64,000 nucleotides of DNA from Exiguobacterium acetylicum DSM 20416 (GCF_000702605.1 NZ_JNIR01000001.1:1416501-1480500); one strand, 5' to 3'; numbered from the stretch's first letter, positions 27,435 to 37,904 are shown. Notes: a model not told the origin generated them from the sequence alone. Program-made: numbers and translations.

Positions 27435-27473
27435 AAAAACACGGATCGCTCACTTGAGCAATCCGTGTTTTTC
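27433..27473. terminator. Bidirectional terminator, YitT gene / zinc peptidase gene
   Basis: AAAAACACGGAT (27435-27446) pairs with ATCCGTGTTTTT (27461-27472); an inner GCTCA/TGAGC extends the stem. It lies between convergent stops. Confidence 0.88.
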
Positions 27474-27476
27474 TGT

Positions 27477-28157
27477 TTAATCATCACTTGATGGGTTGAA
27501 GACGAGCAGTGCAAGACGAAGAAACTCGGCGACGGCAACGAGTGTTGCTGCGACGTACGTCCAAGCCGCTGCGTTCAAGACACGACGTGAACCACGTTCT
27601 TCTTCGGCATCAATGATACCATGCTCCGTCAACTGCGCCATCGCTCGATTCGAGGCATCAAACTCAACTGGTAACGTGACGAGTTGGAAGATGACGGCAC
27701 CAAGCATCAAGACGACACCCAGCATCGCAAGACCACTGAAACCGGCAAATAGACCAATCAACAACAGTGGGAACGATAAGTTCGACGTAATCGACGCGAC
27801 AGGTGCGATCCGGTGACGGACACGCATCATATTGTAATCCGTCGCATCTTGAATGACGTGACCGATTTCGTGTGCTGCAATCGAAACGGCTGAGACCGTC
27901 GAACCGTAATAGACGTCTTCCGACAAACGAACGACTTTGTTCGTCGGGTCATAATGGTCGGACATCGTTCCACCAATCGGCTCGAGACGGACGTTCGTGA
28001 TCCCGTTCTGCTTCATGATGAAGTCGGCGACCTGCGCTCCCGTCACCCCACTCTGAATCGGAACATCTTGATATTTTTTATAGGTGCTCCGCACCCGCAT
28101 CTGAGCCCAAATCGGGACGATGATGATGATCGCGAGATAGATCAAATAGTTTGCCAC
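27477..28157 (-). CDS. Zinc metallopeptidase, YugP-like
   Basis: A 226-residue membrane metallopeptidase. The zinc motif HEIGH lies in IAAHEIGHVIQDATDYN (about residue 97), followed by RHRIAPVASITSNLSFPLLL. There are an N-terminal span (residues 2-18) and further spans around 120-165 and 195-215. The YugP family is membrane-bound with unknown substrates. No close operon partner; ypjA lies 45 bases upstream in the same direction. Confidence 0.87.
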   Translation of the reverse strand: MANYLIYLAIIIIVPIWAQMRVRSTYKKYQDVPIQSGVTGAQVADFIMKQNGITNVRLEPIGGTMSDHYDPTNKVVRLSEDVYYGSTVSAVSIAAHEIGHVIQDATDYNMMRVRHRIAPVASITSNLSFPLLLIGLFAGFSGLAMLGVVLMLGAVIFQLVTLPVEFDASNRAMAQLTEHGIIDAEEERGSRRVLNAAAWTYVAATLVAVAEFLRLALLVFNPSSDD

Positions 28158-28202
28158 GAGACATCGTTCCTTTCTTTTTTTGATTATAGGTCTATTTTAT
28201 GT

Positions 28203-28814
28203 TCAAGTGATCTTATTGTCAATTGAATCGCGTGCGACAAGCAGATATCCCATCAAAAGACATAATCCGGTCAACCAGAAGGAGCCGTATCCGATCCACT
28301 GAATGTGCTCCGCAAGCGCCGGATAGCGCGGCCATTGTCCGAGGACGTAATCGACGACATCGTTGTGGATGACCCAGATGGCGACGAGGACGAGCTCCTT
28401 GACGCGAAACGTCATCAGCGGACTGTATAACAATGCCTGGAACGCCATCGCTCCGTGCGACACCATCAACATCAGTGCCATCGCCGTTAAGGTCGCATTC
28501 TCCATTCCGAGTTGATTCAACATCAACGCATTCATGACGACTGCCCAGACGCCATATTTAATCAATGTCACGAACGCGAGCGCTTCAAACAGTCGGGAAC
28601 GTCGTCCAAAGATCCAGAGAATGACGATGATCGTAAAGAAGAGAGAGGCGGTCGGGCTATCCGGAATGAACGGATAGTAATACCACTTCGATGTCGCAAG
28701 TTGCGGTTCATACCAGATGTAGCCGTAGATCGTTCCTGCTAAGTTGATCAATCCGACGATCCAGAGTACTGCTTTATGGCGGAGTAATGTCAAAATACCT
28801 TGCAATCGTTTCAC
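28203..28814 (-). CDS. ypjA: YpjA (DUF1405) membrane protein
   Basis: A 203-residue integral membrane protein with about six hydrophobic spans. It has VGLINLAGTIYGYIWYEPQL near residue 20 and YYYPFIPDSPTASLFFTI near 45, typical of DUF1405. Function is unknown. It lies just after qcrC, as in B. subtilis (qcrABC-ypjA), so it may be co-expressed with the cytochrome bc complex. Confidence 0.85.
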   Translation of the reverse strand: MKRLQGILTLLRHKAVLWIVGLINLAGTIYGYIWYEPQLATSKWYYYPFIPDSPTASLFFTIIVILWIFGRRSRLFEALAFVTLIKYGVWAVVMNALMLNQLGMENATLTAMALMLMVSHGAMAFQALLYSPLMTFRVKELVLVAIWVIHNDVVDYVLGQWPRYPALAEHIQWIGYGSFWLTGLCLLMGYLLVARDSIDNKIT

Positions 28815-28859
28815 CTCATCATCGACAAAAGCCGGAGGATTGCTCCCCCGGCTTTTGGC

Positions 28860-29651
28860 TTATTTATTGTTTTCGCCGCCTTCACCGTATGAAGCGATGA
28901 ATTTCGCGAGTTCTTTACGATCCGCATCTGATCCTTTGTACTGACCAGCAGGCATCGAACCGATACCTTTATCTGCGATTTCATAAATCTCTTCTTCTGT
29001 CTTCTTCGTACCAACGAGTGCCGGAGCTGCTGCTCCACCCTCGAGGTTTTTACCGTGACAGTTGACACATGACTGGTTCGAATAAATTTCGTATCCTTTT
29101 GCCGATGTATCAATTTTTGGTCCTTCGTTCATCGTCAACTCACCTTGTTTATGGATTGTATCCCAGTGAGTCGTTTGAACAGATTCCCATGTCAAGAAGA
29201 CGATCGAGACGACTGCGAGGAGCATCATGCTGACTGCGATCGGACGTTTCGCAGGACGACGTTCAAGACCTTGGTCGAGCCATGGCGCGACGAGAAGTGC
29301 TGTGAACGCAAGACCTGGAAGGATGACCGTACCCATCAAGATGTATGGACCTGCAGCGAATTGATATTTCAAGAGCTGATAGAGGAATAGGAAGTACCAG
29401 TCCGGAAGTGGAATGTACGACGTATTCGTCGGATCGGCAATGTTTTGAAGTGGTGCTGCTTCTACGATTGTCAGTGTCATGAAGCCGATCAAGAAGACCG
29501 CTCCAACCATCCATTCGCGAAGTAAGAAGTTTGGCCAGAACGCTTCCGTTCGACCTGGATATTCCGAGTAGTCTTTCGACTTGTTCGGCATCCGGTTGTT
29601 GATCGACACCCGTGAATCGGTGACGAATTTCATTCCTTTACCACGATGCAT
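28860..29651 (-). CDS. qcrC: Menaquinol-cytochrome c reductase subunit C (cyt b/c)
   Basis: A 263-residue subunit that fuses a cytochrome b C-terminal part (subunit IV-like, several spans; YIPLPDWYFLFLYQLLKYQF) to a cytochrome c domain with heme motif CVNCHGKNLEGG and a later Met ligand near IGSMPAGQYKG. It passes electrons from menaquinol to cytochrome c outside the membrane. ATG at 29651 has GGGGGAG upstream. It is the last qcr gene. Confidence 0.94.
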   Translation of the reverse strand: MHRGKGMKFVTDSRVSINNRMPNKSKDYSEYPGRTEAFWPNFLLREWMVGAVFLIGFMTLTIVEAAPLQNIADPTNTSYIPLPDWYFLFLYQLLKYQFAAGPYILMGTVILPGLAFTALLVAPWLDQGLERRPAKRPIAVSMMLLAVVSIVFLTWESVQTTHWDTIHKQGELTMNEGPKIDTSAKGYEIYSNQSCVNCHGKNLEGGAAAPALVGTKKTEEEIYEIADKGIGSMPAGQYKGSDADRKELAKFIASYGEGGENNK

Positions 29652-29691
29652 CGTGTTCTCCCCCTTTTTTGTTGTCTAGATGATAGTCGGT

Positions 29692-30363
29692 TTAAAGTGG
29701 TCCAGAGATCCCTTGTTTACGGATCATCATGAAGTGGGCCCCGAGCAAGACGAACAATGCTGCAGGAAGGAAGAAGACGTGAATCGCAAAGAATCGAGCG
29801 ATTGTACTTGCGCCGACGATTTCTCCACCCGCAAGGAGGGTCTTCGCGATACCACCGATGACCGGAATACTTTCAGCAATCTGAATCGTAACTTTTGTCG
29901 CGAACAACGCTTTCATGTCCCAAGGCAATAGGTATCCTGTCAGACCGAGAGCTAAGACGACGAAGAACAAGAGAACTCCGACGACCCAGTTCAATTCACG
30001 TGGTTTTTTGTATGAACCAGTGAAGAAGACACGTAATGTATGTAGGAACAACATTACGATAACGACCGACGCACCCCAGTGGTGCATACCACGAACGATT
30101 TGTCCGTGTGCGACTTCATTTTGAAGATAGTAGACGGACGCGTGTGCGTTGATGATGTCCGGTACATAATACATCGTCAAGAACATCCCCGAAAGAATCT
30201 GGATGACGATCGTAAAGAACGTCAATCCGCCAAAACAATAAACGAAAGCTGAAAAGTTATGTGCCGGGTTGACGTGCTCCGGTACTTCATGGTCGGCGAT
30301 ATCTCGCCAGAGCGGCGTAATGTCAACGCGCTCATCGATCCAATCATAGATTTTTTGCATCAT
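29692..30363 (-). CDS. qcrB: Menaquinol-cytochrome c reductase cytochrome b
   Basis: A 223-residue b6-type cytochrome with four membrane spans. Heme ligand histidines appear in RGMHHWGASVVIVMLFLHTL and in RFFAIHVFFLPAALFVLLGAH. The quinol site includes GYLLPWDMKALFAT. It takes electrons from menaquinol and works with QcrA and QcrC. It lies three bases after qcrA. Confidence 0.95.
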   Translation of the reverse strand: MMQKIYDWIDERVDITPLWRDIADHEVPEHVNPAHNFSAFVYCFGGLTFFTIVIQILSGMFLTMYYVPDIINAHASVYYLQNEVAHGQIVRGMHHWGASVVIVMLFLHTLRVFFTGSYKKPRELNWVVGVLLFFVVLALGLTGYLLPWDMKALFATKVTIQIAESIPVIGGIAKTLLAGGEIVGASTIARFFAIHVFFLPAALFVLLGAHFMMIRKQGISGPL

Positions 30364-30366
30364 CGC

Positions 30367-30873
30367 TTACGCACCTCTTTCGACTGGTTTACCAAGGTAG
30401 AGGAAACCATCTTTCTGCTGCATTTCATAACCATCGAGTGGTTTCGTCGGAGGCGTTCCTGGAACGTTGACGCCATCCTTCGTGTACCGACCGAAGTGAC
30501 ATGGGCAATAGAATTGCTCCGGGTGCGTCGGATCTGAACCGAAGCTGACTTGGCAACCTAAGTGTTTACAAATTGGTGAGAGGGCTAGAATTTCTCCCTT
30601 ATCATCTTTGAACACCCAAGCTGACAACGTTTCTTCGAACTCATACCATGCATCTTGCGTTTGTTTCTTGAAGTCGACCCGTTTTGGTTCTGTCGTGATA
30701 TCCGACAACTTCATTACTTTTACTTTATCGCCTGCTCCTGATTTCTTCAGGACTGGATCAACTGCGAAGTTGACCATCGGCATGACCATCGTCGCCGCCA
30801 TGAAACCGCCGACGCCTGTCAATGTATACGTCAAGAACTGACGACGTGTTACGTTAGACCCGTTTTGAGCCAT
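30367..30873 (-). CDS. qcrA: Rieske iron-sulfur subunit
   Basis: A 168-residue Rieske protein. Cluster motifs are CKHLGCQVSFG and FYCPCHFGRYTKDG, giving two Cys and two His ligands. The N-terminus TRRQFLTYTLTGVGGFMAAT is a Tat-type signal anchor. The start at 30873 has AAGGGGGG six bases upstream; upstream in-frame codons lack a site. It is the first gene of qcrABC, with a good promoter at 30944-30972. Confidence 0.95.
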   Translation of the reverse strand: MAQNGSNVTRRQFLTYTLTGVGGFMAATMVMPMVNFAVDPVLKKSGAGDKVKVMKLSDITTEPKRVDFKKQTQDAWYEFEETLSAWVFKDDKGEILALSPICKHLGCQVSFGSDPTHPEQFYCPCHFGRYTKDGVNVPGTPPTKPLDGYEMQQKDGFLYLGKPVERGA

Positions 30874-30943
30874 CTCGATCCCCCCTTGTGATGTACGCTG
30901 TGCCCCAAGACGACAGTACTTCACACAAATTTCTCACATGGTA

Positions 30944-30972
30944 ATAGTATCTTAATAAAATCATTGCGTCAA
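30944..30972 (-). promoter_or_regulatory. qcrABC promoter
   Basis: On the minus strand TTGACG (-35, 30967-30972), 17 bases, TACTAT (-10, 30944-30949). It is about 70 bases before the qcrA start. Confidence 0.8.
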
Positions 30973-30977
30973 CCGCT

Positions 30978-31418
30978 TCATAGCGCGGTCCAACGGTTTC
31001 CTAACTGTTCGAGAACTTGTCCAACAAAATTCCCGACCATCTGACCTTGTTGGTCACGACTCATCGTCTCAAGAGCTAGACGTGGCACGTAGATAATCTC
31101 TTCAGCAGCAGTCTCCTTCCACCTTAAATCAGCGGTGATGAAGGTGATGAAACGGAATTGCCCGGAAGCAGCCGCTTGACGCCATCCTTCCAACTGTTCG
31201 ATCGACGGTGCATCGATGTAGGTCAGAGCAGGAACGAGCAACGCCCGTCCGGATAGCTGGCGTTCAACTTCGGACGCCACCGTCAATGTCATGTCTGCGC
31301 ATTCCGCGTAAGCATGCATCGCCTCATCGAAACCGACCGGAAGCAAAGGCACGATCAGCGTATCGATGTACGCTTGCTCGCTTCGTGTCCGCTGTACGTC
31401 GGATGGTTTGAAACGCAA
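30978..31418 (-). CDS. ypiF: YpiF (DUF2487) protein
   Basis: A 146-residue soluble protein. It begins MRFKPSDVQRTRSEQAYIDT and has FRFITFITADLRWKETA, fitting DUF2487/YpiF, of unknown function. The start is TTG at 31418 with AAAGGGGG upstream. The place between ypiB and qcrA is conserved in B. subtilis. The qcr promoter lies just after its stop, so qcr can be expressed separately. Confidence 0.82.
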   Translation of the reverse strand: MRFKPSDVQRTRSEQAYIDTLIVPLLPVGFDEAMHAYAECADMTLTVASEVERQLSGRALLVPALTYIDAPSIEQLEGWRQAAASGQFRFITFITADLRWKETAAEEIIYVPRLALETMSRDQQGQMVGNFVGQVLEQLGNRWTAL

Positions 31419-31557
31419 GTCATTTCCCCCTTTCTTCGTACTTACAATTCGTCACATTTAATGTATCATATCCGCATTTCCTCCTACTCTCTTAATGTGA
31501 ACGTTTTATGAAATTCCACTCTATTTTTCTTCATATTTTGCACAAATCTTCACATAC

Positions 31558-31596
31558 GAAAGGACCCTATCGCCTGCACTGGGCAATAGAGTCCTT
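31558..31596 (-). terminator. Hairpin after ypiB, weak terminator
   Basis: AAGGACCCTATCGCC (31560-31574) pairs imperfectly with GGCAATAGAGTCCTT (31582-31596). The T-run afterwards is short (TTTC), so its strength is doubtful. Confidence 0.45.
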
Positions 31597-31599
31597 CTG

Positions 31600-32130
31600 T
31601 TAAGGAAGTTGACTTCGAACGAGCCGTAACTGTTCGGAAAGGGAGTGGAACCGATGTTGATCGCGTGCATCTAGCGCTTCATCAATCAAGCGGACTAACC
31701 GTTCTTCTTCCTGCCGATTGACCGTGACCGCGATGAAATGTGTCGCTTCATCCGCTAAACGCGGTTCAACAGCAACTTCTGGGCGAAACGGATTTTCTTC
31801 TAGTAAAGACAAATACTCGTCATCCATCATCATACCTTGGAAGTTCAACTCGATATAGATATCTTCCGAGGTCAGGCGGATGTCATGATACGCTTTTTCT
31901 GGATCTAACGTCGTGACATCCCCTTTTTTGAAGAGAAACGGTTCTGCATCGAATCCGTATGTCGTCATGATGATTGCCTTCGGTGCGAAGGTCGCATTTT
32001 GGACGAAGTGTACTTGCTCGAGTTTTGCCTCATTACGCAGCCAATAATCGATGATCCATTTCGCTTCCCGTCGCTTTAACGTGTAATAGGTCAAGATGCG
32101 GCGTAAGAATCGCTGCTTTCTCTCTATCAT
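31600..32130 (-). CDS. ypiB: YpiB (UPF0302) protein
   Basis: A 176-residue protein. YYTLKRREAKWIIDYWLRNE, then VHFVQNATFAPKAIIMTT and IYIELNFQG, match the UPF0302/YpiB family, whose role is unknown. The C-terminal IDEALDARDQHRFHSLSEQL is the usual IDEAL motif. The start at 32130 has AGG six bases upstream; an earlier ATG lies in the ypiA end. It forms a pair with ypiA. Confidence 0.87.
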   Translation of the reverse strand: MIERKQRFLRRILTYYTLKRREAKWIIDYWLRNEAKLEQVHFVQNATFAPKAIIMTTYGFDAEPFLFKKGDVTTLDPEKAYHDIRLTSEDIYIELNFQGMMMDDEYLSLLEENPFRPEVAVEPRLADEATHFIAVTVNRQEEERLVRLIDEALDARDQHRFHSLSEQLRLVRSQLP

Positions 32131-32158
32131 CTCAATCCTACTCCCTTCTCCCGTGAAG

Positions 32159-33421
32159 TCATCCATCCATTCGTTCAACATAGTCGACGAGTTCGTTATC
32201 TTCTGGTGTCAACTGGGCAGCGCGACGGAGGAGACGTTGCCCCTCTTCACGCCGTCCTTCCTCGACGAGTGCAAATCCATACTCTTTCAAGAAGAGCGCA
32301 TCTTCCGTGAATGCACCTTCGACTATCGCATAATTCTCCATCGCTTGTGTGTATTCCTCTAAGGCATACAAAGCGCGTGCCCGGTACCATGTCAGAATCG
32401 GAGCCGTGACGTGTTCTTCGATGGCAGAGATCGTCTCGATCATCGCTTCGTGGTCCTCGTCTTCAGCTAGTAACGAAAGCAAACGTTCCGCTGCGACGAT
32501 TGATTCCGGATTCAAGGCAAGTGCTTCACGCAACGCTTGGACGCTTCCTGCGCGATCACCGAGTTTTAGAAGGAACAAGGCTTCCATCGTCCGCAACTCA
32601 TCATTATAATCGTCGCGCTCCATTCCTTGTTTGATGACGTTCAGCGCTTCTTTCGTCAAACCAAGTTCGGCTTGGCTTTCCGCATATGGTACGTACGCCG
32701 ACGTATAGTCTGGATCCTGTGCAATCAATTGCTGGAATGTCTCGACCGCTTTTTGATGTTGACCAACACGGTGAGCCGTCATCGCAAGACCAAACAGCGT
32801 ATGCAGGTCGGAGCGTTCTGCGACAGCACGTTCGTACAGTGGAATCGCATCTTCAAATTGTCCTGTCATCGCGAGCGATTCCGCATAAAGGGCATCGAGA
32901 GGCAATTCAGCACGTAACTCTGGACGCTCCGCAATTTCAGCGAATAACGGTACCGCCTGATCAAACGCGCCGAGCGTCATGTAGAGCTCAGCCAAACCGT
33001 ATGCAAGTAACGGTTCGTCCGGCGCAAGATTACGTGCTTCCTTCAGCTTCGCTAACGCTACTTCGTCAAGACCTTGCGACTGATAAAGGTCCGCAAGTAA
33101 AACAAGAGACCGGGGACCATATTCCATGTCCGACGTATCAACCTGCTCGAGGACCGAGATCGCTTCTTCTTCGCGATCCAAATCGATATAACATTCTGCA
33201 AGTAACAAGGCAACTCCCGCGTTACCCGCATATTCAACGTAAAGTGGTGCCAAGAGATCGACCGCCCGGTCAGACAATCCGAGTTCGATATAGAGATCGG
33301 CAACGGCGAGGCGGTCCTCATCCGTCCCTGTCTTTTCGAGTTTTTCTAATGCTGCTAACGCTTCTGAGGTGTGACCATGTTCTAATTCTTCGATGATGCC
33401 ATTCAATAGTTGTTCATTCAA
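32159..33421 (-). CDS. ypiA: YpiA, TPR repeat protein
   Basis: About 420 residues of tandem TPR helices (LAVADLYIELGLSDRAVDLL, YGLAELYMTLGAFDQAVPLF, LFGLAMTAHRVGQHQKAVET and others). It is a protein-binding scaffold; in B. subtilis YpiA is linked to essential cell functions but poorly known. An ATG at 33445 directly abuts AGGCGG; a TTG at 33421 with GTGGGG eight bases upstream is preferred. It lies between aroA and ypiB, as in B. subtilis. Confidence 0.85.
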   Translation of the reverse strand: MNEQLLNGIIEELEHGHTSEALAALEKLEKTGTDEDRLAVADLYIELGLSDRAVDLLAPLYVEYAGNAGVALLLAECYIDLDREEEAISVLEQVDTSDMEYGPRSLVLLADLYQSQGLDEVALAKLKEARNLAPDEPLLAYGLAELYMTLGAFDQAVPLFAEIAERPELRAELPLDALYAESLAMTGQFEDAIPLYERAVAERSDLHTLFGLAMTAHRVGQHQKAVETFQQLIAQDPDYTSAYVPYAESQAELGLTKEALNVIKQGMERDDYNDELRTMEALFLLKLGDRAGSVQALREALALNPESIVAAERLLSLLAEDEDHEAMIETISAIEEHVTAPILTWYRARALYALEEYTQAMENYAIVEGAFTEDALFLKEYGFALVEEGRREEGQRLLRRAAQLTPEDNELVDYVERMDG

Positions 33422-33456
33422 GGCAAACGCCCCACTTTCTGTCATCCGCCTATTGC

Positions 33457-34713
33457 TTACTCAGATTGGTCGGATTGAAGTTTCTTTAAATCATCATAGA
33501 ACGTTGGATAGCTGACTTCAACTACTTCGCGTCCATGAACCATAATTTCCGGATTGATCGTCGCTGCGATCGTTAACATCATCGCGAGCCGGTGATCACC
33601 TGCACTGTCGACTTCCGCTGCTTGCAAAGATGTCGGTCCTTCGATGATCATGCCGTCATCCGTCGCCTCGATGTTCGCCCCAAGACGCTGTAATGCCGTC
33701 ACGACCGTCTCGATCCGGTCCGTTTCCTTGACACGAAGCTCTTCCGCATCGCGAATGATCGTTCGTCCTTCCGCTTGCGTCGCAAGTAAAGCGAGTAACG
33801 GGATCTCATCAATCAAGGATGGAATCTGATCCCCTTCGACGGTGATTGCTTGTAACGATGTCGTCTCGACGGTCACATCTGCCGTCTCCTCTCCACCGTC
33901 TTCTGAGCGATGATTGATTTCGACACTTGCACCCATCTGTCGTAACGTCTGTAAAAAACCGATCCGTGTCGGATTCATCAAGACGTGGGTCGTCGTGATG
34001 CGACTATCCTGACCGATTGCTGCTGCCGTCCACCAAAACGCTGCTGACGATGGATCCCCTGGAATGTCCAGTGACGTCGCGTGTAAGCGTACAGGACCCT
34101 GTACACGAATGTGCCGACCATCCTCGCGTTCATCGATTGTTACGTCAACGCCGAACTGTGGCAGCATCCGTTCTGTATGATCGCGTGACAGGACCGGCTC
34201 AATGACAGTCGTCTCACCCGTCGCATGCAGACCTGCGAGCAACATGGCACTTTTCACTTGCGCACTTGCAACTGGCAATGTATACGTCGTTCCGACAAGC
34301 GGCGTTCCTGTGATATGAAGTGGTGCCGTCTCACCTGTGATGTTCGCTCCAAATAAGGCAAGCGGTTCCGTGATCCGTTTCATCGGACGTCTTCGCAAGG
34401 AAGCATCGCCATCGAGCGCATAAGCCGCTTGACCGCCTGCTAGGATACCGCTCAAGAGACGAATCGTCGTCCCCGAGTTTCCGCAATCGATCGTCGCTTC
34501 TTGGAACGTATCCGTTCCGGTGATCCGAATTTCCTCTGGTGTTCGATCGATCTGCGCACCAAGCGCCTGCATCGCTTCTAGTGAAGCGAGACAATCAGCT
34601 CCTTCAAGCGCATTTCCGACACGTGTTGTTCCCTCGGCAATTCCACCGAACAGGAAAGCACGGTGCGTCATTGATTTATCGCCTGGTACTTGTACAGTTC
34701 CTCTTAAGCCCAT
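33457..34713 (-). CDS. aroA: EPSP synthase (3-phosphoshikimate 1-carboxyvinyltransferase)
   Basis: A 418-residue two-domain enzyme of the shikimate pathway. It has [57 protein letters not shown] and HDRAMM-like [24 protein letters not shown] binds phosphoenolpyruvate. The start at 34713 has GAGGTG upstream and overlaps the aroB end. In B. subtilis tyrA, hisC and trp genes lie between aroB and aroA; here they are adjacent. Confidence 0.95.
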   Translation of the reverse strand: MGLRGTVQVPGDKSMTHRAFLFGGIAEGTTRVGNALEGADCLASLEAMQALGAQIDRTPEEIRITGTDTFQEATIDCGNSGTTIRLLSGILAGGQAAYALDGDASLRRRPMKRITEPLALFGANITGETAPLHITGTPLVGTTYTLPVASAQVKSAMLLAGLHATGETTVIEPVLSRDHTERMLPQFGVDVTIDEREDGRHIRVQGPVRLHATSLDIPGDPSSAAFWWTAAAIGQDSRITTTHVLMNPTRIGFLQTLRQMGASVEINHRSEDGGEETADVTVETTSLQAITVEGDQIPSLIDEIPLLALLATQAEGRTIIRDAEELRVKETDRIETVVTALQRLGANIEATDDGMIIEGPTSLQAAEVDSAGDHRLAMMLTIAATINPEIMVHGREVVEVSYPTFYDDLKKLQSDQSE

Positions 34714-35765
34714 TCTAAACACCTCACTGTTTGATTGAATGCTTGGCGCAATCGTTCTTCGCTCATCGCTTCTAAAATGAAGCGTCCTTCTTTTTCAAGG
34801 ACGAATCGAATCGTTGCTTGGTGGTTCTTCTTGTCGCGACGCATCAGTTCGAGATAGGTCTCAAACGATTGTCGATCTGGCAATTCCGTTCCGAGACGGT
34901 GGAGCAATTGCCCGAGCTGCTTCGCCTGTCCGTCATTTCCTTCCAAGAACTTGACGAAGACGAGTCCGATCCCTACGGCCTCGCCATGCGACAGACCCAG
35001 ACTCGCATATTCAACGGCATGACCGAATGTATGTCCATAATTCAAGAAGGCACGCATCCCTTGCTCCGTCTCATCTTGTTCGACGATATCCCGTTTCACA
35101 TTAATCCCTCGTGCGAGCCAGTCTTCTAAATCGAGTCCTTTAACAGTATCCAGCGAAACATTGAGTAACGAATCCGCAAATGATGGTCGCGAAAGGAACC
35201 CATGCTTGACTAACTCAAAGAAGCCACTTCTCCATTCCCGGTCTGGTAATGTCTGAAGGAGCGTTAAATCATACACGACACCACTCGGCTGATAAAATGC
35301 ACCGACTAAGTTTTTACCAAGGGAGAGGTTGAGACCAACCTTTCCACCAACACTTGAATCATGCGCTAACAGTGTCGTCGGAATTTGAATGAACGGGATG
35401 CCGCGCAAAAAGGTTGCCGCGACGAATCCCGCTAAATCCCCAATCATACCACCACCGAACGCAAGGATAAGGCTACGGCGTGTCATCCCATACCGAATTC
35501 CTTCTTCAAGTAGAGCGCCGTATACGGCAAGCGACTTACTGTTCTCCCCAGGCGCAACGGTGCTGATGTGAACATCGATCGATGGTGATACATCCGCTAA
35601 CGCAGCCTGCAATCGATTCATTTGCAAATGATGTACCGTTTCATCCGTGATGACCCAGATGCGGTCCGCCTTGTTTAGCGCTGAAAGATGCGATAACCGG
35701 GCTAATGCCCCATTTCCGACAAATACGGGATATGACGTTTTCAACCGGATATCAAATTCGATCAA
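34704..35765 (-). CDS. aroB: 3-dehydroquinate synthase
   Basis: A 353-residue NAD- and metal-dependent cyclase. It shows [48 protein letters not shown] and [20 protein letters not shown], which gives the zinc histidines. It is the second shikimate step. The start overlaps the aroC stop by four bases; the end overlaps the aroA start. So aroC-aroB-aroA is one translated unit. Confidence 0.95.
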   Translation of the reverse strand: MIEFDIRLKTSYPVFVGNGALARLSHLSALNKADRIWVITDETVHHLQMNRLQAALADVSPSIDVHISTVAPGENSKSLAVYGALLEEGIRYGMTRRSLILAFGGGMIGDLAGFVAATFLRGIPFIQIPTTLLAHDSSVGGKVGLNLSLGKNLVGAFYQPSGVVYDLTLLQTLPDREWRSGFFELVKHGFLSRPSFADSLLNVSLDTVKGLDLEDWLARGINVKRDIVEQDETEQGMRAFLNYGHTFGHAVEYASLGLSHGEAVGIGLVFVKFLEGNDGQAKQLGQLLHRLGTELPDRQSFETYLELMRRDKKNHQATIRFVLEKEGRFILEAMSEERLRQAFNQTVRCLEWA

Positions 35766-36916
35766 AACGTCCGAACCTCCTCTTTATAAGCAGCGACGGC
35801 AGCCTGAAGACGATCGAGTGTCGATGTCCCGAACATTTCAAGGATAGCAACCGCAATCTCAAACGCGACGACGGCTTCTAGGACAACCGATGCGGCTGGA
35901 ACGGCACAGGCATCACTTCGCTCGATTTGAGCCGTGAATGCTTCCTTCGTCTCGATATCGACTGATTGCAGTGGACGATAGAGTGTCGGAATCGGCTTCA
36001 TCGCGATTTGGACGCGAATCGGCATGCCTGTCGACATCCCACCTTCGATTCCACCTAGATGATTCGTCCGCCGATGATATCCGGATGCATCATGAACGAT
36101 TTCATCTTGGACGGTACTTCCCTTGCGACGACCAAGTTCATACCCGTCACCAAAACCGACTGATTTCATCGCGTTGACACTGATGACAGCTTGTGCAATC
36201 CGGCTGTCGAGCTTTAGATCGTTTTGGGTGAAGGACCCGACGCCAGGCATCATGCCCGTCACGACGACTTCGATTTCACCGCCGAGTGTATCCCCTTCTT
36301 TTTTAGCCGCATCGATTTCCTCCATCATCCGTTGTCCAGCCATCTCATCTGCACAACGAACGGGTGAAGCATCAATCGTTTCCTGATGTTCGACGGGATC
36401 CTTCCACGGTGCATCGATTCCACCAATCGACCGTACGTGCGAGAACACTTCAATTCCGAGTTCATTCAGTAATTGTTTAGCGAAGGCACCGACCGCTACA
36501 CGTGCTGCTGTCTCACGAGCGGAAGAACGTTCTAGCACATCGCGTAAGTCGCGATGACCGTACTTCAATCCACCAACGAGATCCGCATGTCCGGGACGTG
36601 GACGCGTCAACGTTCGCGGGCGCTCCAACTGTTCTTCGAGCGGTTCTGCTTGCATGACTTGTGTCCAGTGCGTATGATCCTTATTCTCGATGAACAAACT
36701 GATCGGTGATCCCGTCGTGTACCCGTGACGAATCCCGCCACGTGCATCGATTTGATCTTGTTCGATTTGCATCCGTCGTCCGCGTCCGTATCCCCCTTGG
36801 CGACGTGTCATTTCACGCTGGATGGCTTCAAAATCAATCGTGAGTCCTGCCGGCATCCCATCGATGATGACGGTCAACCCTTTTCCGTGTGATTCTCCTG
36901 CTGTCATGTAACGCAT
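35762..36916 (-). CDS. aroC: Chorismate synthase
   Basis: A 384-residue FMN-dependent enzyme that makes chorismate. It has [20 protein letters not shown], the flavin/substrate motif [16 protein letters not shown] and [20 protein letters not shown]. The start at 36916 is preferred since GGAAGG lies about ten bases before it; an ATG three codons earlier abuts this site. It starts the aro unit after cheR. Confidence 0.95.
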   Translation of the reverse strand: MRYMTAGESHGKGLTVIIDGMPAGLTIDFEAIQREMTRRQGGYGRGRRMQIEQDQIDARGGIRHGYTTGSPISLFIENKDHTHWTQVMQAEPLEEQLERPRTLTRPRPGHADLVGGLKYGHRDLRDVLERSSARETAARVAVGAFAKQLLNELGIEVFSHVRSIGGIDAPWKDPVEHQETIDASPVRCADEMAGQRMMEEIDAAKKEGDTLGGEIEVVVTGMMPGVGSFTQNDLKLDSRIAQAVISVNAMKSVGFGDGYELGRRKGSTVQDEIVHDASGYHRRTNHLGGIEGGMSTGMPIRVQIAMKPIPTLYRPLQSVDIETKEAFTAQIERSDACAVPAASVVLEAVVAFEIAVAILEMFGTSTLDRLQAAVAAYKEEVRTF

Positions 36917-36935
36917 TCGCTTCATCCCTTCCTGT

Positions 36936-37712
36936 TCAACCGATTTTTTCGTAAAAGAAGCTCTGTTTCATCTTTAATCCAAACCGTTCGGGTTGGAAAA
37001 TTTGTTCCGTTCCACCAACGAATAGGATTCCGCCTGGCTTTAAGGCCTCGACGAACGAACGATAGACGTGTGCTTTTGCTTCTTCTGTAAAATAAATTAG
37101 TACGTTGCGGCAGATGATTAAATCAAACCCCGTATCGTACCGGTCTCCTAACAGATTATGTTTACTGAAACGAACGAGTCGTTTGATTTCCGGAACGACT
37201 TCGAACGTTTGCTCTTGCTCGATGAAGTATTGCTTTTTACGCGCTTCGACGACTTCATTCAATGCAGAAGCTCCGTATCGACCAAGCTTGGCTTTTTCAA
37301 GGACGAGTTCATCCAAATCTGTTGCTTGAATCGTAAAGGCGGACGGATCGAGCCGTTCACTTAAAATCATCGCGAGGGAGTACGGTTCTTCTCCGGTCGA
37401 ACAAGCTGCGCTCCACGTCCGGATTCGTCCATGTGCTCGCGACTCTAGGATCGGTAAGATATCTTGTTCCAATTGTTGCCAACGAATCGGATTACGGAAA
37501 AATTCACTGACATTGATCGTCATCCGATCTAAAAATTCGTCGTATAACGATGTGTCCTTATCCATTGCCTGCATATAAGAAGCAAATGTACTGTATCCTT
37601 TTTTATCACGTAACGCCGTCAATCGCCGTTTCATCTGTGCTTCTTTATACTGACCGAGATCAATCCCTGATTTGGTCTTGAATCGTTGAATAAAAAGTTC
37701 ATAATCTTGCAA
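36936..37712 (-). CDS. cheR: CheR chemotaxis methyltransferase
   Basis: A 258-residue S-adenosylmethionine methyltransferase that methylates glutamates of chemoreceptors. It has KEAQMKRRLTALRDKKGYST (N-terminal domain), RTWSAACSTGEEPYSLAMIL (cofactor site), TGFDLIICRNVLIYFTEEAK and GGILFVGGTEQIFQPERFGL. The start is TTG at 37712 with GAGGTG six bases upstream and the usual N-terminus. The order ndk-cheR-aro is conserved with B. subtilis. Confidence 0.93.
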   Translation of the reverse strand: MQDYELFIQRFKTKSGIDLGQYKEAQMKRRLTALRDKKGYSTFASYMQAMDKDTSLYDEFLDRMTINVSEFFRNPIRWQQLEQDILPILESRAHGRIRTWSAACSTGEEPYSLAMILSERLDPSAFTIQATDLDELVLEKAKLGRYGASALNEVVEARKKQYFIEQEQTFEVVPEIKRLVRFSKHNLLGDRYDTGFDLIICRNVLIYFTEEAKAHVYRSFVEALKPGGILFVGGTEQIFQPERFGLKMKQSFFYEKIG

Positions 37713-37855
37713 TTGGCACACCTCACTCACTCTCGATATCGAATGGTCATCTCCATGACCGGTTCAACTTATTTTCTATAGTAGCATAAAGCTATAGGCA
37801 TTCCAAAAAGCAATTAGACAATTGGGTCATTCCGTTTTACAAGAACACGACAAAA

Positions 37856-37878
37856 GGGATTCGATCAAATCGAATCCC
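37856..37878 (-). terminator. Terminator after ndk
   Basis: On the minus strand GGGATTCGAT pairs with ATCGAATCCC around a TTG loop, followed by TTTTG. It lies 27 bases after the ndk stop. Confidence 0.7.
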
Positions 37879-37904
37879 CTCCCCGTTGTCTTTCCATTCA
37901 TTTA